A stretch of DNA of 64,000 nucleotides from Hymenobacter gummosus (lineage in GTDB: Bacteria > Bacteroidota > Bacteroidia > Cytophagales > Hymenobacteraceae): positions 157,444 to 221,443 of the forward strand of contig NZ_RXOF01000010.1 in the NCBI RefSeq assembly GCF_003970915.1, in the 5' to 3' direction. The number at the start of each line of letters is the position of its first letter. Position 1 is the stretch's first letter. The translations under genes and the position numbers were made by a program. Below, piece by piece: positions 50,175-58,483 of the stretch. Below the pieces are notes generated by a model, which was not told the origin of the DNA, did not search any database, and worked only from the letters and a program-made list of their open reading frames with translations.

Positions 50175-50441
50175 ATGCGCAGGTTTGGCAAGCAGGATGC
50201 GCTGCTGTTCAACGACTGGCAAGCGCAACAGCCCCAAGGTAAACCCACTGGTTTGTACGCTCAACGCACTACGGGAGGCCGGTGGCGGATTCATGAAGCT
50301 CACTGTCCACACTACGGCTCCGGCGACGCCTTTAGCGGGGCGGGTTTCACTCCTAAAATCGGTTTCGAAAGCTTGGCTGAGTATCAGCAATGGTCCGACC
50401 AAAGCAGTGCAATAGTCTGCAAAACCTGTCACCCCTTGTAA
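50175..50441 (+). CDS. small protein with possible metal-binding His/Cys site
   Basis: 88 aa. ATG 6 bp after the hppD stop. Sequence features: GRWRIHEAHCPHYGSGD near residues 35-51 and a C-terminal VCKTCHPL, separated by FESLAEYQQWSD. The H-x3-C ... helix ... C-x2-C layout resembles the small Ada-type/nuclease-tail zinc module (HxxxC ... F.S.EEA ... CKxCKP). The resemblance is by eye only. The codon bias is less GC-rich than in neighbours. It may be translationally coupled with hppD. A clean terminator follows it, which supports it being the last gene of the transcript. Confidence 0.55.
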   Translation: MRRFGKQDALLFNDWQAQQPQGKPTGLYAQRTTGGRWRIHEAHCPHYGSGDAFSGAGFTPKIGFESLAEYQQWSDQSSAIVCKTCHPL

Positions 50442-50481
50442 TGCAAAACGCCCTGGCCTGCACTGGCCGGGGCGTTTTGCA
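50442..50481. terminator. terminator after the hppD transcript
   Basis: TGCAAAACGCCC (50442-50453) pairs with GGGCGTTTTGCA (50470-50481); the inner GGCC/GGCC extends the stem. It is also positioned to end the convergent gene at 50509. Confidence 0.85.
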
Positions 50482-50508
50482 TCGCACTTCTTGATATAAG
50501 CACCTGCC

Positions 50509-52209
50509 CTACTTCGAGCCGACCAGCACGCCGCTGACGAAGTAATTGCCGGTTTCGGTGCGCAGGTTGTAGACCACGCGGGCCGAGCCGGCGGCCTGGC
50601 GGTCCGCAAGGTGGGTGGTTTCCACGGCCGCGTCGGTGCCAAGCTGCAGCACGTCGTCGGAGGGGCGCAGCTCGTCGGCGCGCAGTTGCTGGCCCTGCCG
50701 GGTCACGATGGGGTGATTGGGCGTCAGCACCAGCTCGGTGGCGGCTTTGTAGCGGCCGACGAGCATTTCCAGGCCGGCGTACACCGGCGCCGCGCCGATG
50801 GTCAGCTGCACCAGCGGGTAGGCCTGCTCGTCGTGGATGTCGAGGCGCACGACGCGGGTGGGCACGGGGCGGCCGGTCTGGGCGTCGTAGCCGAGCACCA
50901 CGTCGCCGGGGCGCACCTTGCTGATGTGCACCTGCCGGCCATCGGGCAGGGCTACGCGGGCAAAGGCCGGGAAGCACACCAGCTCCTCGCATTTGAAGGG
51001 CGCGTCGTAGACCTTTTTCAGGTCGAAATATTCTTTGTTCAGGTCGTAGATGGCGCTGCTGTAGCCCAGCAGCTGCTGCACCTGGCTCAGCATGAGCTGC
51101 TGCCCGCCGGCCAGGCTGCCCACGACGTTTTTCTCCCCGGCCCGCTGAATGTCGTCGCCGTAGTGAATCTTGGCCAGCTCGGTCTGGAAGGGCGTCACGC
51201 GGGTTTTCACCAGGGCCTTCTGGGTGTTCCAGGCTGTGTTCAGCTGAGGTAGGTACTTGACGTACAGGTCGAGGCGGCGCTTGGTGAACTGGCGGTAGTA
51301 GTCGAAGTTCTTGCGCTGGCCGGCGCAGTCGCCCTCGCGGGCCTCGGGCAGCTGCCGGGCCTGCTCCTGCTGCTTGAGGCTTTCCAGCTCGGTTTCGAGC
51401 TGCTGCTGCACCCGCGTGAAGCCATTACCGGTCATTTCGGAGCTAAAGGCCTCCACCATCTTGCTGTGGGCATCCAGGGCCGCCGTAGCTACCAGCGGCG
51501 CCAGCTTCTGCGGCCGCTGATTGCCGCCCATGGCCTGCATCTTGGCCTCGTTCAGACCGTGCTTGCGCATAAGCTGCTGCATGTAGGCGTCCTGCTCGGC
51601 TTCCGACTTCTTTTCCCACGCCGCGCGGAACGTCGGATTGCGCATCTGCTGCATAAACTCGGCCTGAGCGGCCTGAGCGGCCTGAAAGCTCGGGTCGGCC
51701 GTCATGCGCTGCTGGGGGCTGCCGGGCGCGGCCATCTGGGCCTGCAGAAACTGGGCTTTTTCGGCGTCGCTCATCCGGGCCAGCTTGGCCTGAAACGCGG
51801 GGTCCTGCATCTGCTGGGCCAGCTGCACGGCCTGGGCGTTGTAGCCGGGCATAGCCTGGCCGTGCTGCTGCAGGTAGGCCATTTTCTGCTGGTCCGTCAT
51901 CTTATCCAGGCCCGCGGCCTGGGCCTGCTGGCCCATGCTTTTGTAGGCCTGCTCGGTGCGCGTCTGCTCCGTGGTGCGGCCCGCGCCAATGCTGGCTCCG
52001 AGCTGGCCCAGCTGCTTATCCAGCTCGGCAAAGGCGGCCGGGCGCTTGAGGCCGGCATTGAAGGCCGTGGGCGGGGCCGGCAGCCGGTCGAACAGGGGCA
52101 GCACGTCGGCCTTGACGGGCTTCTGGGCGAAGGCCACCGCGAAGGGCAGCACCACGAGCAGGGCGACCAGCAGGCACAGGAGCAGGCTGGTCAGGCGGTG
52201 AATTTTCAT
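50509..52209 (-). CDS. exported helical protein with C-terminal Hint autoprocessing domain
   Basis: 566 aa. An N-terminal signal or anchor (LTSLLLCLLVALLVVLPFAV, then AFAQ) is followed by a Gln/Ala/Met-rich helical region (about 60-400: KMTDQQKMAYLQQHGQ, QLETELESLKQQEQARQL). Residues 412-566 form a Hint domain. Block A is CFPAFARVALPDGRQVHISK...RPGDVVLGYD with the nucleophile Cys412, block B is LVLTPNHPIV with Thr496 and His499, and block F is VVYNLRTETGNYFVSGVLV. The chain ends GSK, so the His-Asn of inteins is absent, as in Hedgehog-type Hint domains. A cleavage or ligation at Cys412 would release or modify the helical part; this is inferred. Divergent from the phosphomutase gene. Confidence 0.85.
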   Translation of the reverse strand: MKIHRLTSLLLCLLVALLVVLPFAVAFAQKPVKADVLPLFDRLPAPPTAFNAGLKRPAAFAELDKQLGQLGASIGAGRTTEQTRTEQAYKSMGQQAQAAGLDKMTDQQKMAYLQQHGQAMPGYNAQAVQLAQQMQDPAFQAKLARMSDAEKAQFLQAQMAAPGSPQQRMTADPSFQAAQAAQAEFMQQMRNPTFRAAWEKKSEAEQDAYMQQLMRKHGLNEAKMQAMGGNQRPQKLAPLVATAALDAHSKMVEAFSSEMTGNGFTRVQQQLETELESLKQQEQARQLPEAREGDCAGQRKNFDYYRQFTKRRLDLYVKYLPQLNTAWNTQKALVKTRVTPFQTELAKIHYGDDIQRAGEKNVVGSLAGGQQLMLSQVQQLLGYSSAIYDLNKEYFDLKKVYDAPFKCEELVCFPAFARVALPDGRQVHISKVRPGDVVLGYDAQTGRPVPTRVVRLDIHDEQAYPLVQLTIGAAPVYAGLEMLVGRYKAATELVLTPNHPIVTRQGQQLRADELRPSDDVLQLGTDAAVETTHLADRQAAGSARVVYNLRTETGNYFVSGVLVGSK

Positions 52210-52423
52210 AGCTGGGGAAGCGGAAAAAGGGAACGGAACGGCGGCGGAGAAGGCGCCCCGCGGCCAGGGCCAAAACCCGGCGCGAAAGCGGCTGCAAGTG
52301 CGCGAAAAATCCGGCGCGGCTCAATCGCATGATAATGTGAGCTTTATCCAAATGCGTCTCCACCGTGTGCAAACTTCCCTTTTCTTTGGCGTACAAAACC
52401 CTCCTTTTTGATTTTCCCCGCAT

Positions 52424-54175
52424 ATGGCTCTTTCCGCTGACGTTCAACAGAAAATCCAAACCTGGCTTACCGGCAACTACGACGACGAGACCAAGGCCGA
52501 AATCCAGCGCCTGCAGGCCGCCGGCGACGAGGAAGGCCTCAACGATGCCTTCTACCGCGACCTGGAATTTGGCACCGGCGGGCTGCGCGGGGTGATGGGC
52601 GTGGGCTCGAACCGCATGAACCGCTACACCCTGGGCATGGCCACCCAGGGCCTGTGCAACTACCTGCTGCAGAGCTTCCCCGGTCAGGAAATCAAGGTGG
52701 CCGTGGCCCACGACTCGCGCCTGAACTCGCGCGCCTTCGCCCAGACGGCCGCCGGCATCTTCTCGGCCAACGGCATCACGGTATACCTGTTCGAGGACCT
52801 GCGCCCCACGCCCGAGCTGTCGTATACCATCCGGCACCTGGGCTGCCAGAGCGGGGTAGTCATCACCGCCTCGCACAACCCCAAGGAGTACAACGGCTAC
52901 AAGGTGTACTGGAACGACGGCGCCCAGGTGGTGGCCCCGCACGACAAGAACATCATCCGCGAGGTCAACGCCATTCAGAGCGTCGACGCGGTGAAGTTTG
53001 AGGCCGACAAAGCCAAGATTCACATTATTGGTGCCGACATCGACAACGCTTACCTGGACCAGGTAGCGAAGCTGAGCATCAACCCCGAGGCCATCAAGCG
53101 CCAGCACGACCTCAAAATCGTGTACACGCCCATTCACGGTACGGGCATCACCATGGTGCCGCCGGCGCTGAAGCGCTTCGGCTTCATCAACGTGCACGTG
53201 GTGGAGGAGCAGGCCACGCCCGACGGCAACTTCCCCACCGTGAAGTCGCCGAACCCGGAGGAGAAAGTGGCCATGCAGATGGCCCTGGACAAGGCCAAGC
53301 AGCTCGACGCCGACCTCGTCATTGCCACCGACCCCGACGCCGACCGCGTGGGCATCGGCGTGAAAAACAAGGACGGCGACTGGGTGCTGGTCAACGGCAA
53401 CCAGACGGCGGCCCTGCTGACGCACTACCTCGTGTCGGCCCGCCAGCAGGCCGGGCAGCTGAATACCGGGAAGGACTACATCGTGTACACCATTGTGACC
53501 AGCGACGTGCTGGGCGAGGTGGCCAAGCGCTACGGCATCCGCTCGTTCCAGACGCTGACGGGCTTCAAGTACATTGCCGGCGTGATCCGCGAGCTGGAGG
53601 CTCAGAACGACGGCCAGCACTACATCGGCGGCGGCGAGGAAAGCTACGGCTACATGATCGGCGACTTCGTGCGCGACAAGGACGCCGTGTCGGCCTGCTG
53701 CCTGATTGCCGAAATGGCCGCCGTGGCCAAGGACCAGGGCCGCACGCTCTACGAGGAAATGGCCCAGATGTACCGCAGCTACGGCCTCTACAAGGAAGAC
53801 CTGATTTCCCTGACCAAGAAAGGCCAGCGCGGCGCCGAGGAAATCCAGGAAATGATGGCCGGGCTGCGCCAGAACCCGCCCGCCTCGCTCGGCGGCTCGC
53901 CCGTGGTGCAGCTGCTCGACTACCAGCAGTCGGTGGCCCGCGACCTTCGCACCGGCCAGACGACGCCGCTGCAGTACGAGAAGTCCAACGTGCTGCAGTT
54001 CGTGACCGAGGACGGCTCCAAGGTGTCGGCCCGCCCCTCCGGTACCGAGCCCAAAATCAAGTTCTACTTCAGCCTGAAGCAGCCGAATTTCGGCGCCGAG
54101 GAGTCGTTCGAGGACGCGCTGGTGGGCCTGGATGGGCGAATTAAGCAGATCATTCAGGAAATGCAGCTGCAGTAA
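52424..54175 (+). CDS. phospho-sugar mutase (phosphoglucomutase/phosphomannomutase)
   Basis: 583 aa, a full-length alpha-D-phosphohexomutase. Active site serine Ser150 in TASHNPKEYNGYK, metal loop Asp303/305/307 in ATDPDADRVGIG, sugar-binding loop GGGEESYGYM near 402-411, and phosphate loop SARPSGTEPKIKFYF near 535-549. The N-terminal LEFGTGGLRGVMGVGSNRMN is typical of the PgcA-like longer form. It interconverts hexose 1- and 6-phosphates for glycan and storage sugar metabolism; the sugar specificity cannot be read from sequence. TTTTCTTTG upstream may be its -7 region. Single gene. Confidence 0.95.
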   Translation: MALSADVQQKIQTWLTGNYDDETKAEIQRLQAAGDEEGLNDAFYRDLEFGTGGLRGVMGVGSNRMNRYTLGMATQGLCNYLLQSFPGQEIKVAVAHDSRLNSRAFAQTAAGIFSANGITVYLFEDLRPTPELSYTIRHLGCQSGVVITASHNPKEYNGYKVYWNDGAQVVAPHDKNIIREVNAIQSVDAVKFEADKAKIHIIGADIDNAYLDQVAKLSINPEAIKRQHDLKIVYTPIHGTGITMVPPALKRFGFINVHVVEEQATPDGNFPTVKSPNPEEKVAMQMALDKAKQLDADLVIATDPDADRVGIGVKNKDGDWVLVNGNQTAALLTHYLVSARQQAGQLNTGKDYIVYTIVTSDVLGEVAKRYGIRSFQTLTGFKYIAGVIRELEAQNDGQHYIGGGEESYGYMIGDFVRDKDAVSACCLIAEMAAVAKDQGRTLYEEMAQMYRSYGLYKEDLISLTKKGQRGAEEIQEMMAGLRQNPPASLGGSPVVQLLDYQQSVARDLRTGQTTPLQYEKSNVLQFVTEDGSKVSARPSGTEPKIKFYFSLKQPNFGAEESFEDALVGLDGRIKQIIQEMQLQ

Positions 54176-54242
54176 ACCAGTTTACAATGCCATCCTGACA
54201 GGCTTGTCTGGGATGGTAATAACCGGGTTTACTTCCCATTGA

Positions 54243-54270
54243 AAAGGCCGGGCCACTTAGCCCGGCCTTT
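54243..54270 (+). terminator. terminator of the phosphomutase gene
   Basis: AAAGGCCGGGC (54243-54253) with GCCCGGCCTTT (54260-54270), perfect, followed by ATATTT. A weaker hairpin CCATCC...GGATGG precedes it near 54190-54216. Confidence 0.88.
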
Positions 54271-54314
54271 ATATTTGGCTTCTCCCGTGGTTGAACAGGG
54301 GCGTTGACTTCCAT

Positions 54315-54803
54315 ATGGAAATTATTACCGGTTCCCGGCGCACCCCGTTGACCTGGGCGCTAACAGTAACCTTTGTAAGCTTGGGCATCTACCTCCGCCA
54401 GCCCGTATTGAGTGGAATTTGCCTGCTGCTGGCGTTGATGCCCTTCGCGCTTTCCAAAGGGCTTGAAGTGGATTTGCCCAATTCCCGACTGCGGCATTTC
54501 ACCAAAATCGGCGGCTTGCGCATCGGCGAGTGGGAAGAGCTGCCGCCCGTCAGCCGGGTGGTGGTCAAATACTTTTCGCAGCTGGGCACTTCCGGCCGGC
54601 CCGGCCGCATGCGCACCGATCAAGAGGCATTTTGGGTGGTTATGCTCTCCGTAGCAGGCTCCGCCAACGGCATCGTGGTGGAGCGGCTGGCCCTGACCGC
54701 CAAGGCCGACGCGCTGCAGCTGGCCGCAACCTTGGCCAAGCCTCTTGGCGTGCCGGTAGTGTTCATCCATCCGCAAGAAGCCCCGCACGGCGTGACGGTC
54801 TGA
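54315..54803 (+). CDS. small membrane protein, uncharacterised
   Basis: 162 aa from the ATG at 54315 (MEIITGSRRTPLTWALTVTF). Two adjacent hydrophobic helices occupy about residues 12-50 (WALTVTFVSLGIYL, VLSGICLLLALMPFAL), then a cytosolic-type alpha/beta domain: DLPNSRLRHFTKIGGLRIGE, WEELPPVSRVVVKYFSQLG, VVMLSVAGSANGIVVERLAL and LAATLAKPLGVPVVFI. This pattern, in which stored membrane helices precede a PH-like domain, recalls small Bacteroidota proteins annotated as hypothetical. Lower GC than its neighbours. Function unknown. Confidence 0.7.
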   Translation: MEIITGSRRTPLTWALTVTFVSLGIYLRQPVLSGICLLLALMPFALSKGLEVDLPNSRLRHFTKIGGLRIGEWEELPPVSRVVVKYFSQLGTSGRPGRMRTDQEAFWVVMLSVAGSANGIVVERLALTAKADALQLAATLAKPLGVPVVFIHPQEAPHGVTV

Positions 54804-54828
54804 ACGCGTAGGGCCGGGCAACGCGCCA

Positions 54829-54935
54829 CAGCCGTACCCCGATGCCCGGCCCGAACATCAAAAAGGCTTTTTTCTTGGTCATCAGGTAGCCCAGGCACAG
54901 CGGGAAGGGCAGCCCAGCGGCGCGTGGGTAGGTAC
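54829..54935 (-). pseudogene. duplicated tail remnant of the outer-membrane protein gene at 55569
   Basis: Read on the minus strand this gives PFPLCLGYLMTKKKAFLMFG then PGIGVRL, which matches the C-terminus of the 725-aa protein (FPLYLGGGYLLNG ... WFVLFGPGIGVRL) with an internal gap of about 45 bp. DNA identity is clear at both ends (CCCCGATGCCCGGCCCGAAC in both copies). There is no start codon or complete domain, so it is a fragment left by local duplication. Confidence 0.65.
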
Positions 54936-54989
54936 CCCAAGCCGTTTCGTCCGCCAAGTGCCAGCAGCTTGGCTCCTGGGCACTCGTAG

Positions 54990-55538
54990 CTACAGCGGCA
55001 ATCGGTAAAAACCCTCGACTTCCAGGGCAGGGTCCGGGTAGAGTTCGGCCAGACTGAATTTCTCTTCGCCAGCAACTGCACTGTAGTCCTGGTTTCGCTC
55101 GAAGGCGTGGTAGATGGGGTTGTCGTCGCCCATAATCCAGCACTCCGCCGCCCCGAAGCCCCGGCCAATTTCCCGGTACACGTCCAGCAGCCGGGCCCGC
55201 GACTCCGGACGATTTCCCAGCACCAGCCGGGCCCGCATCACGCTCCAGATGGCAAAGGCATCGGCGCGGAAGCACAGATTCAGGTTGGGGCCGGGAAGCA
55301 GCAATTCCATGTTTATATCGGGCAGCATTGGGCGCCCGGGCAAGGCAGCCTCGGCAGTGGGCTTGCGCTTGTCGTACCACTGCACGGGCCGGCTGCCGGT
55401 GGCAAAGCCCTCGGCCTGCATGGCGGTGGCCAGCGCAGCAGCCGCGGCAAATTCGCTGCGTTCCACCTGCTCGATGGTCCGCAAGGTTTCGGCCGAGAAG
55501 GCGAACAGGGGAAACAGTGCGACGATATTGACGCCCAT
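54990..55538 (-). CDS. uncharacterised protein between two copies of an OMP tail
   Basis: 182 aa. Starts MGVNIVALFPLFAFSAETLR, a weak signal-like segment. The rest is mixed alpha/beta: SEFAAAAALATAMQAEGFAT, NMELLLPGPNLNLCFRADAF, ESRARLLDVYREIGRGFGAA and NPIYHAFERNQDYSAVAG. I do not recognise the family. It lies 30 bp after the 725-aa outer-membrane gene and before the duplicated tail fragment, so it probably moved with or was embraced by that duplication. GC slightly lower than the flanks. Confidence 0.65.
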   Translation of the reverse strand: MGVNIVALFPLFAFSAETLRTIEQVERSEFAAAAALATAMQAEGFATGSRPVQWYDKRKPTAEAALPGRPMLPDINMELLLPGPNLNLCFRADAFAIWSVMRARLVLGNRPESRARLLDVYREIGRGFGAAECWIMGDDNPIYHAFERNQDYSAVAGEEKFSLAELYPDPALEVEGFYRLPL

Positions 55539-55568
55539 AGCTGCGTGAATCAGCCTACGTGGATAGCA

Positions 55569-57746
55569 TTACAACCGCACCCCGATGCCCGGCCCGAACA
55601 GCACAAACCAGTGGTACGATTTGCCAGTGGCCACTGATTTGACCCCGTTGAGCAGGTAGCCGCCGCCCAGGTACAGCGGAAACGTCAGCTTGGCGTCGCG
55701 GCGGGTGGGGTACACCGAGCCCAGCACCACGATGCCCAGGTCGCGGTTGGCGTTGTTGTCGGGATTGAGGTTGAAGGCGTTCAGGGCCACGAAGCCCGCC
55801 CCCACCTTGTAGGGCCGCAGGCGGTTGATTTTCTCGGGGTGGTAGAAGCTGAATTGGGCCAGCGTGGCCAGCGAAATACCCCCGAACGAGGTGTAGCTGC
55901 CATTCGGCTCGCCGATGCGGCGCGTGAGCAAGCCGGCCGGGAAGCTGATGTCGATGTCGAACTTGTAGTTGCGCTTGAGCACCAGCTCCACCGTCTGCGT
56001 GAAGCCCGGGTCGCTGTACTGCCCGGCCTGGTGCTTCACCGTCACGATGATGCGGCTCCAGTCGTCGAGGTCGTAGGTTTTGCGGCTCAGCAGGGCGTTC
56101 AGGCTCAGCGCGTCGGTGCGGCAGGCCTTGTCCTGGTAAAACACGGCCCGGGGCGAGTTGTCGCCCGGGCAGATGACCACGTTGTCGACGTTGCGGATTT
56201 CCACCAGCTCCCCCTTGCTGTTGAGCGTGCGGATTTCAAAGCTCAGCAGCTGCTTGCCGTAGAAGACCTTGTCGGTATCGATGCCGTTCGGGTTGAAGCT
56301 GAACACCACGTCGCGCACGGTTCGCTCGAACAGCACCGGCCCGTTGAGCCGGGTGATGGGGTGGGACGCGTCGCCGTAGCTCACCGACACGAAATCCAGT
56401 GGGTGCGGCCGCTGAAACTCCCGGATGCTCAGCGCCTGCCCGGTGGCCTGCCCGGCGTTCAGGATGTTGCTGCGGCGCTTGTCGAAGGTGACGGGCACCT
56501 GCACGCGCAGCACCACCCGCGAGTCGGTGCGGATGGAGGAATCGGAGGGAATGACGGGCAGATCCTCGAAGTGGAAGCGGGCCTTCTGCAGCCCCTCCCC
56601 TTCCAGGCGCACGTCCACCGTTTCGCCGGGGCTCACATTGAGCGAAGAAGTCCAGTCGCCGCCGCGGTGCAGCACCTGCACCGAGCTAATGGTGGTTTTG
56701 GGCGTGATGTCGAGGTTGGTGACGTAGAGGGCCTGGTCGTTCTGCTTGAGGTAGAGGTAGCCCTCGGTCTGGCGGTGAGTGTTGTAGGGGCGCAGGAAGC
56801 ACAGTACCCGGTCGTTGGTGAGGTACTGGCGCGTAAACAGCTCGGCAATCAGCGCCCCGCCGGGCTCCTCCTGGTCTTCCACCCGGTAAGTGCGGCGCAG
56901 ATCGAAGGCGCGGCCGTTGTCGAGAATCAGCTCCACGCCGCGGCGGCGGCTGTTCTCGTCGAGCGTGACCATGCGCTTGTCGGGCGTGAGGAAGCGCAGG
57001 CGCGAGGCTTTCACCACGAACTCCTGCTTGAGGGCGGGCAGCTGGTAATTGAGCCGGCCGCCGCTCTGCAGCATGGGCCGCTCGCTCTGCAGCTTCACGG
57101 TGAGGGTGCGGCGGCCGAGCTGCTTGGGCAGCACGTGCAGGCGCAGGGTACCGTTGGGCTCCCGCGTCACCTGGTAGTCAAACTCCTCGGTGCGCACCCA
57201 CTCGCCGGTCACGCGCACGTTGCGGGGGTTGGAGGAGTTCAGGGCCAGCACTTTCTCTTCGCCCACAAACAGCTCGTCGTCGGAGCCGCGCAGGTTCACG
57301 GAGGTGTAGGCCACCGGCAGCAGGGGCACCACGTCGCGCAGGGGCTCGTCGCCGGGGGCGCCGCGCTGCTCCACCACCAGCCGGATAAACTGGCTGCTGG
57401 TCAAGTCCTGAAACTTGATGCGGGTGCGCCAGGCCCCGTCGGCTTCGCGGGTAAGCGAGTCGAGCTGCTGAAAGTCGGTGGATTTGCGCAGGCGCAACGG
57501 CTCGTCGCCGGCCAGTTTTTCGGGGTAGAAGCGCACTTCCACCGTCTCGTCGTCGCGCCGAAACCAGAAGAACAGCGTCGGCTCGCCCTGCACGATGACG
57601 GTGTGCCGGCTGAGCTGGTAGCTGGCCGTATCGGTGCGCAGGGTCACGTCGCGCAGCAAGGGCGCCTGGGCCCGGGCCGCGCCGAGGCTGGCAAGCAGCA
57701 AGGCGCCCACCACGCCCAGCACTCGAAAAACAGAAGGTAAACCCAC
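55569..57746 (-). CDS. beta-rich exported protein with C-terminal outer-membrane-type domain
   Basis: 725 aa from a GTG at 57746 that sits right at a signal peptide (GLPSVFRVLGVVGALLLASL, cleavage after ARAQ); no ATG is better placed. Successive Ig-like sandwiches: APLLRDVTLRTDTASYQLSR, WFRRDDETVEVRFYPEKLAG, LFVGEEKVLALNSSNPRNVR and DWTSSLNVSPGETVDVRLEG. From about 600 the chain is barrel-like: LKRNYKFDIDISFPAGLLTR, TLAQFSFYHPEKINRLRPYK and WFVLFGPGIGVRL at the end. It resembles large Bacteroidota cell-envelope proteins of unknown function. Part of its tail is duplicated at 54829-54935. A surface assembly role is a guess. Confidence 0.78.
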   Translation of the reverse strand: MGLPSVFRVLGVVGALLLASLGAARAQAPLLRDVTLRTDTASYQLSRHTVIVQGEPTLFFWFRRDDETVEVRFYPEKLAGDEPLRLRKSTDFQQLDSLTREADGAWRTRIKFQDLTSSQFIRLVVEQRGAPGDEPLRDVVPLLPVAYTSVNLRGSDDELFVGEEKVLALNSSNPRNVRVTGEWVRTEEFDYQVTREPNGTLRLHVLPKQLGRRTLTVKLQSERPMLQSGGRLNYQLPALKQEFVVKASRLRFLTPDKRMVTLDENSRRRGVELILDNGRAFDLRRTYRVEDQEEPGGALIAELFTRQYLTNDRVLCFLRPYNTHRQTEGYLYLKQNDQALYVTNLDITPKTTISSVQVLHRGGDWTSSLNVSPGETVDVRLEGEGLQKARFHFEDLPVIPSDSSIRTDSRVVLRVQVPVTFDKRRSNILNAGQATGQALSIREFQRPHPLDFVSVSYGDASHPITRLNGPVLFERTVRDVVFSFNPNGIDTDKVFYGKQLLSFEIRTLNSKGELVEIRNVDNVVICPGDNSPRAVFYQDKACRTDALSLNALLSRKTYDLDDWSRIIVTVKHQAGQYSDPGFTQTVELVLKRNYKFDIDISFPAGLLTRRIGEPNGSYTSFGGISLATLAQFSFYHPEKINRLRPYKVGAGFVALNAFNLNPDNNANRDLGIVVLGSVYPTRRDAKLTFPLYLGGGYLLNGVKSVATGKSYHWFVLFGPGIGVRL

Positions 57747-58134
57747 AGTACAAATTCCCAACCCCCACCGGCCCACCCGGTCGGGGAAAACACCGGCAAA
57801 GTTCAGCGCCCCGGGGCAGAGCCGCAACCCGGGCGTTTTAAAAAGTAGCCCGTCTCCTACCGGCCAGTCATTCGGCGGCGCCATTTCCGGCCCGCCCAGC
57901 CGATTGATTTGTCACAAAACAGCTCCCATTGGCAAAACCCGGACCGGCAGTATTGGGTATAAGAGCCAGCAGCCACGGCTCCGTCCGCCGCTGGCCGCTC
58001 AAACGGCGCGTCACAAAACCAGGGCATCCGGACTTTCGTTCGCGCCACGGCCTGCGCACTTTTGGCTTACTGCTCCGGGTCAGCTTGCCACCGTTCAGCC
58101 TGCCCACTCTTTTCCACAACCAACCCAACACGTT
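57747..58134. other. spacer between divergent genes
   Basis: 388 bp without a gene. It contains two similar blocks GTCACAAAAC at about 57910-57919 and 58012-58021. CACTTTTGG near 58048 is a possible -7 region for the small gene at 58135. Nothing else is recognised. Confidence 0.4.
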
Positions 58135-58398
58135 ATGCTTCACCTCAACCCTGCTACGGCCCGGCAGCCACCCGCGGCCCGGCTCCAATCGGTGCTGGCG
58201 GAGGGCCGCCTGATGGACGCCGCTGATTTACTGGCCGACTGGGCCCAGCGCCAACACGCCCCGCAGGCCCTCAGCATGGAGCAGCAGGCGCACCTGCTGC
58301 ACAGCTGCTTCGAGCTGCTGCGCCGCGCCCCGAACCTGCCCGCCGACCTCTGGCAGCAGACGCGCACCTGCCTGCAGCGGCTGCTGCCGCGGGCCTAG
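58135..58398 (+). CDS. small uncharacterised helical protein
   Basis: 87 aa from the ATG at 58135 (MLHLNPATARQPPAARLQSV). Helical segments LMDAADLLADWAQRQH, QQAHLLHSCFELLRRA and LWQQTRTCLQRLLPR suggest three helices packed as a small bundle. No signal peptide; probably cytosolic. Weak resemblance to tetratricopeptide-like helices, not enough to assign. The frame is open upstream but the residues there have no coding character. It is followed by a strong terminator 20 bp later, which supports it being a real gene. Confidence 0.55.
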   Translation: MLHLNPATARQPPAARLQSVLAEGRLMDAADLLADWAQRQHAPQALSMEQQAHLLHSCFELLRRAPNLPADLWQQTRTCLQRLLPRA

Positions 58399-58417
58399 CT
58401 TCCGCGCCAACGCACCC

Positions 58418-58468
58418 AAACAGCCGCCGCCCGGCTCCGTTCGACGGAACCCGGGCGGCGGCTGTTTT
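58418..58468. terminator. bidirectional terminator
   Basis: AAACAGCCGCCGCCCGG (58418-58434) pairs with CCGGGCGGCGGCTGTTT (58451-58467). Very stable, with A and T tracts on both sides; ends the small gene at 58398 and the AarF/UbiB gene at 58484. Confidence 0.92.
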
Positions 58469-58483
58469 TATCGAGCAACGCCG

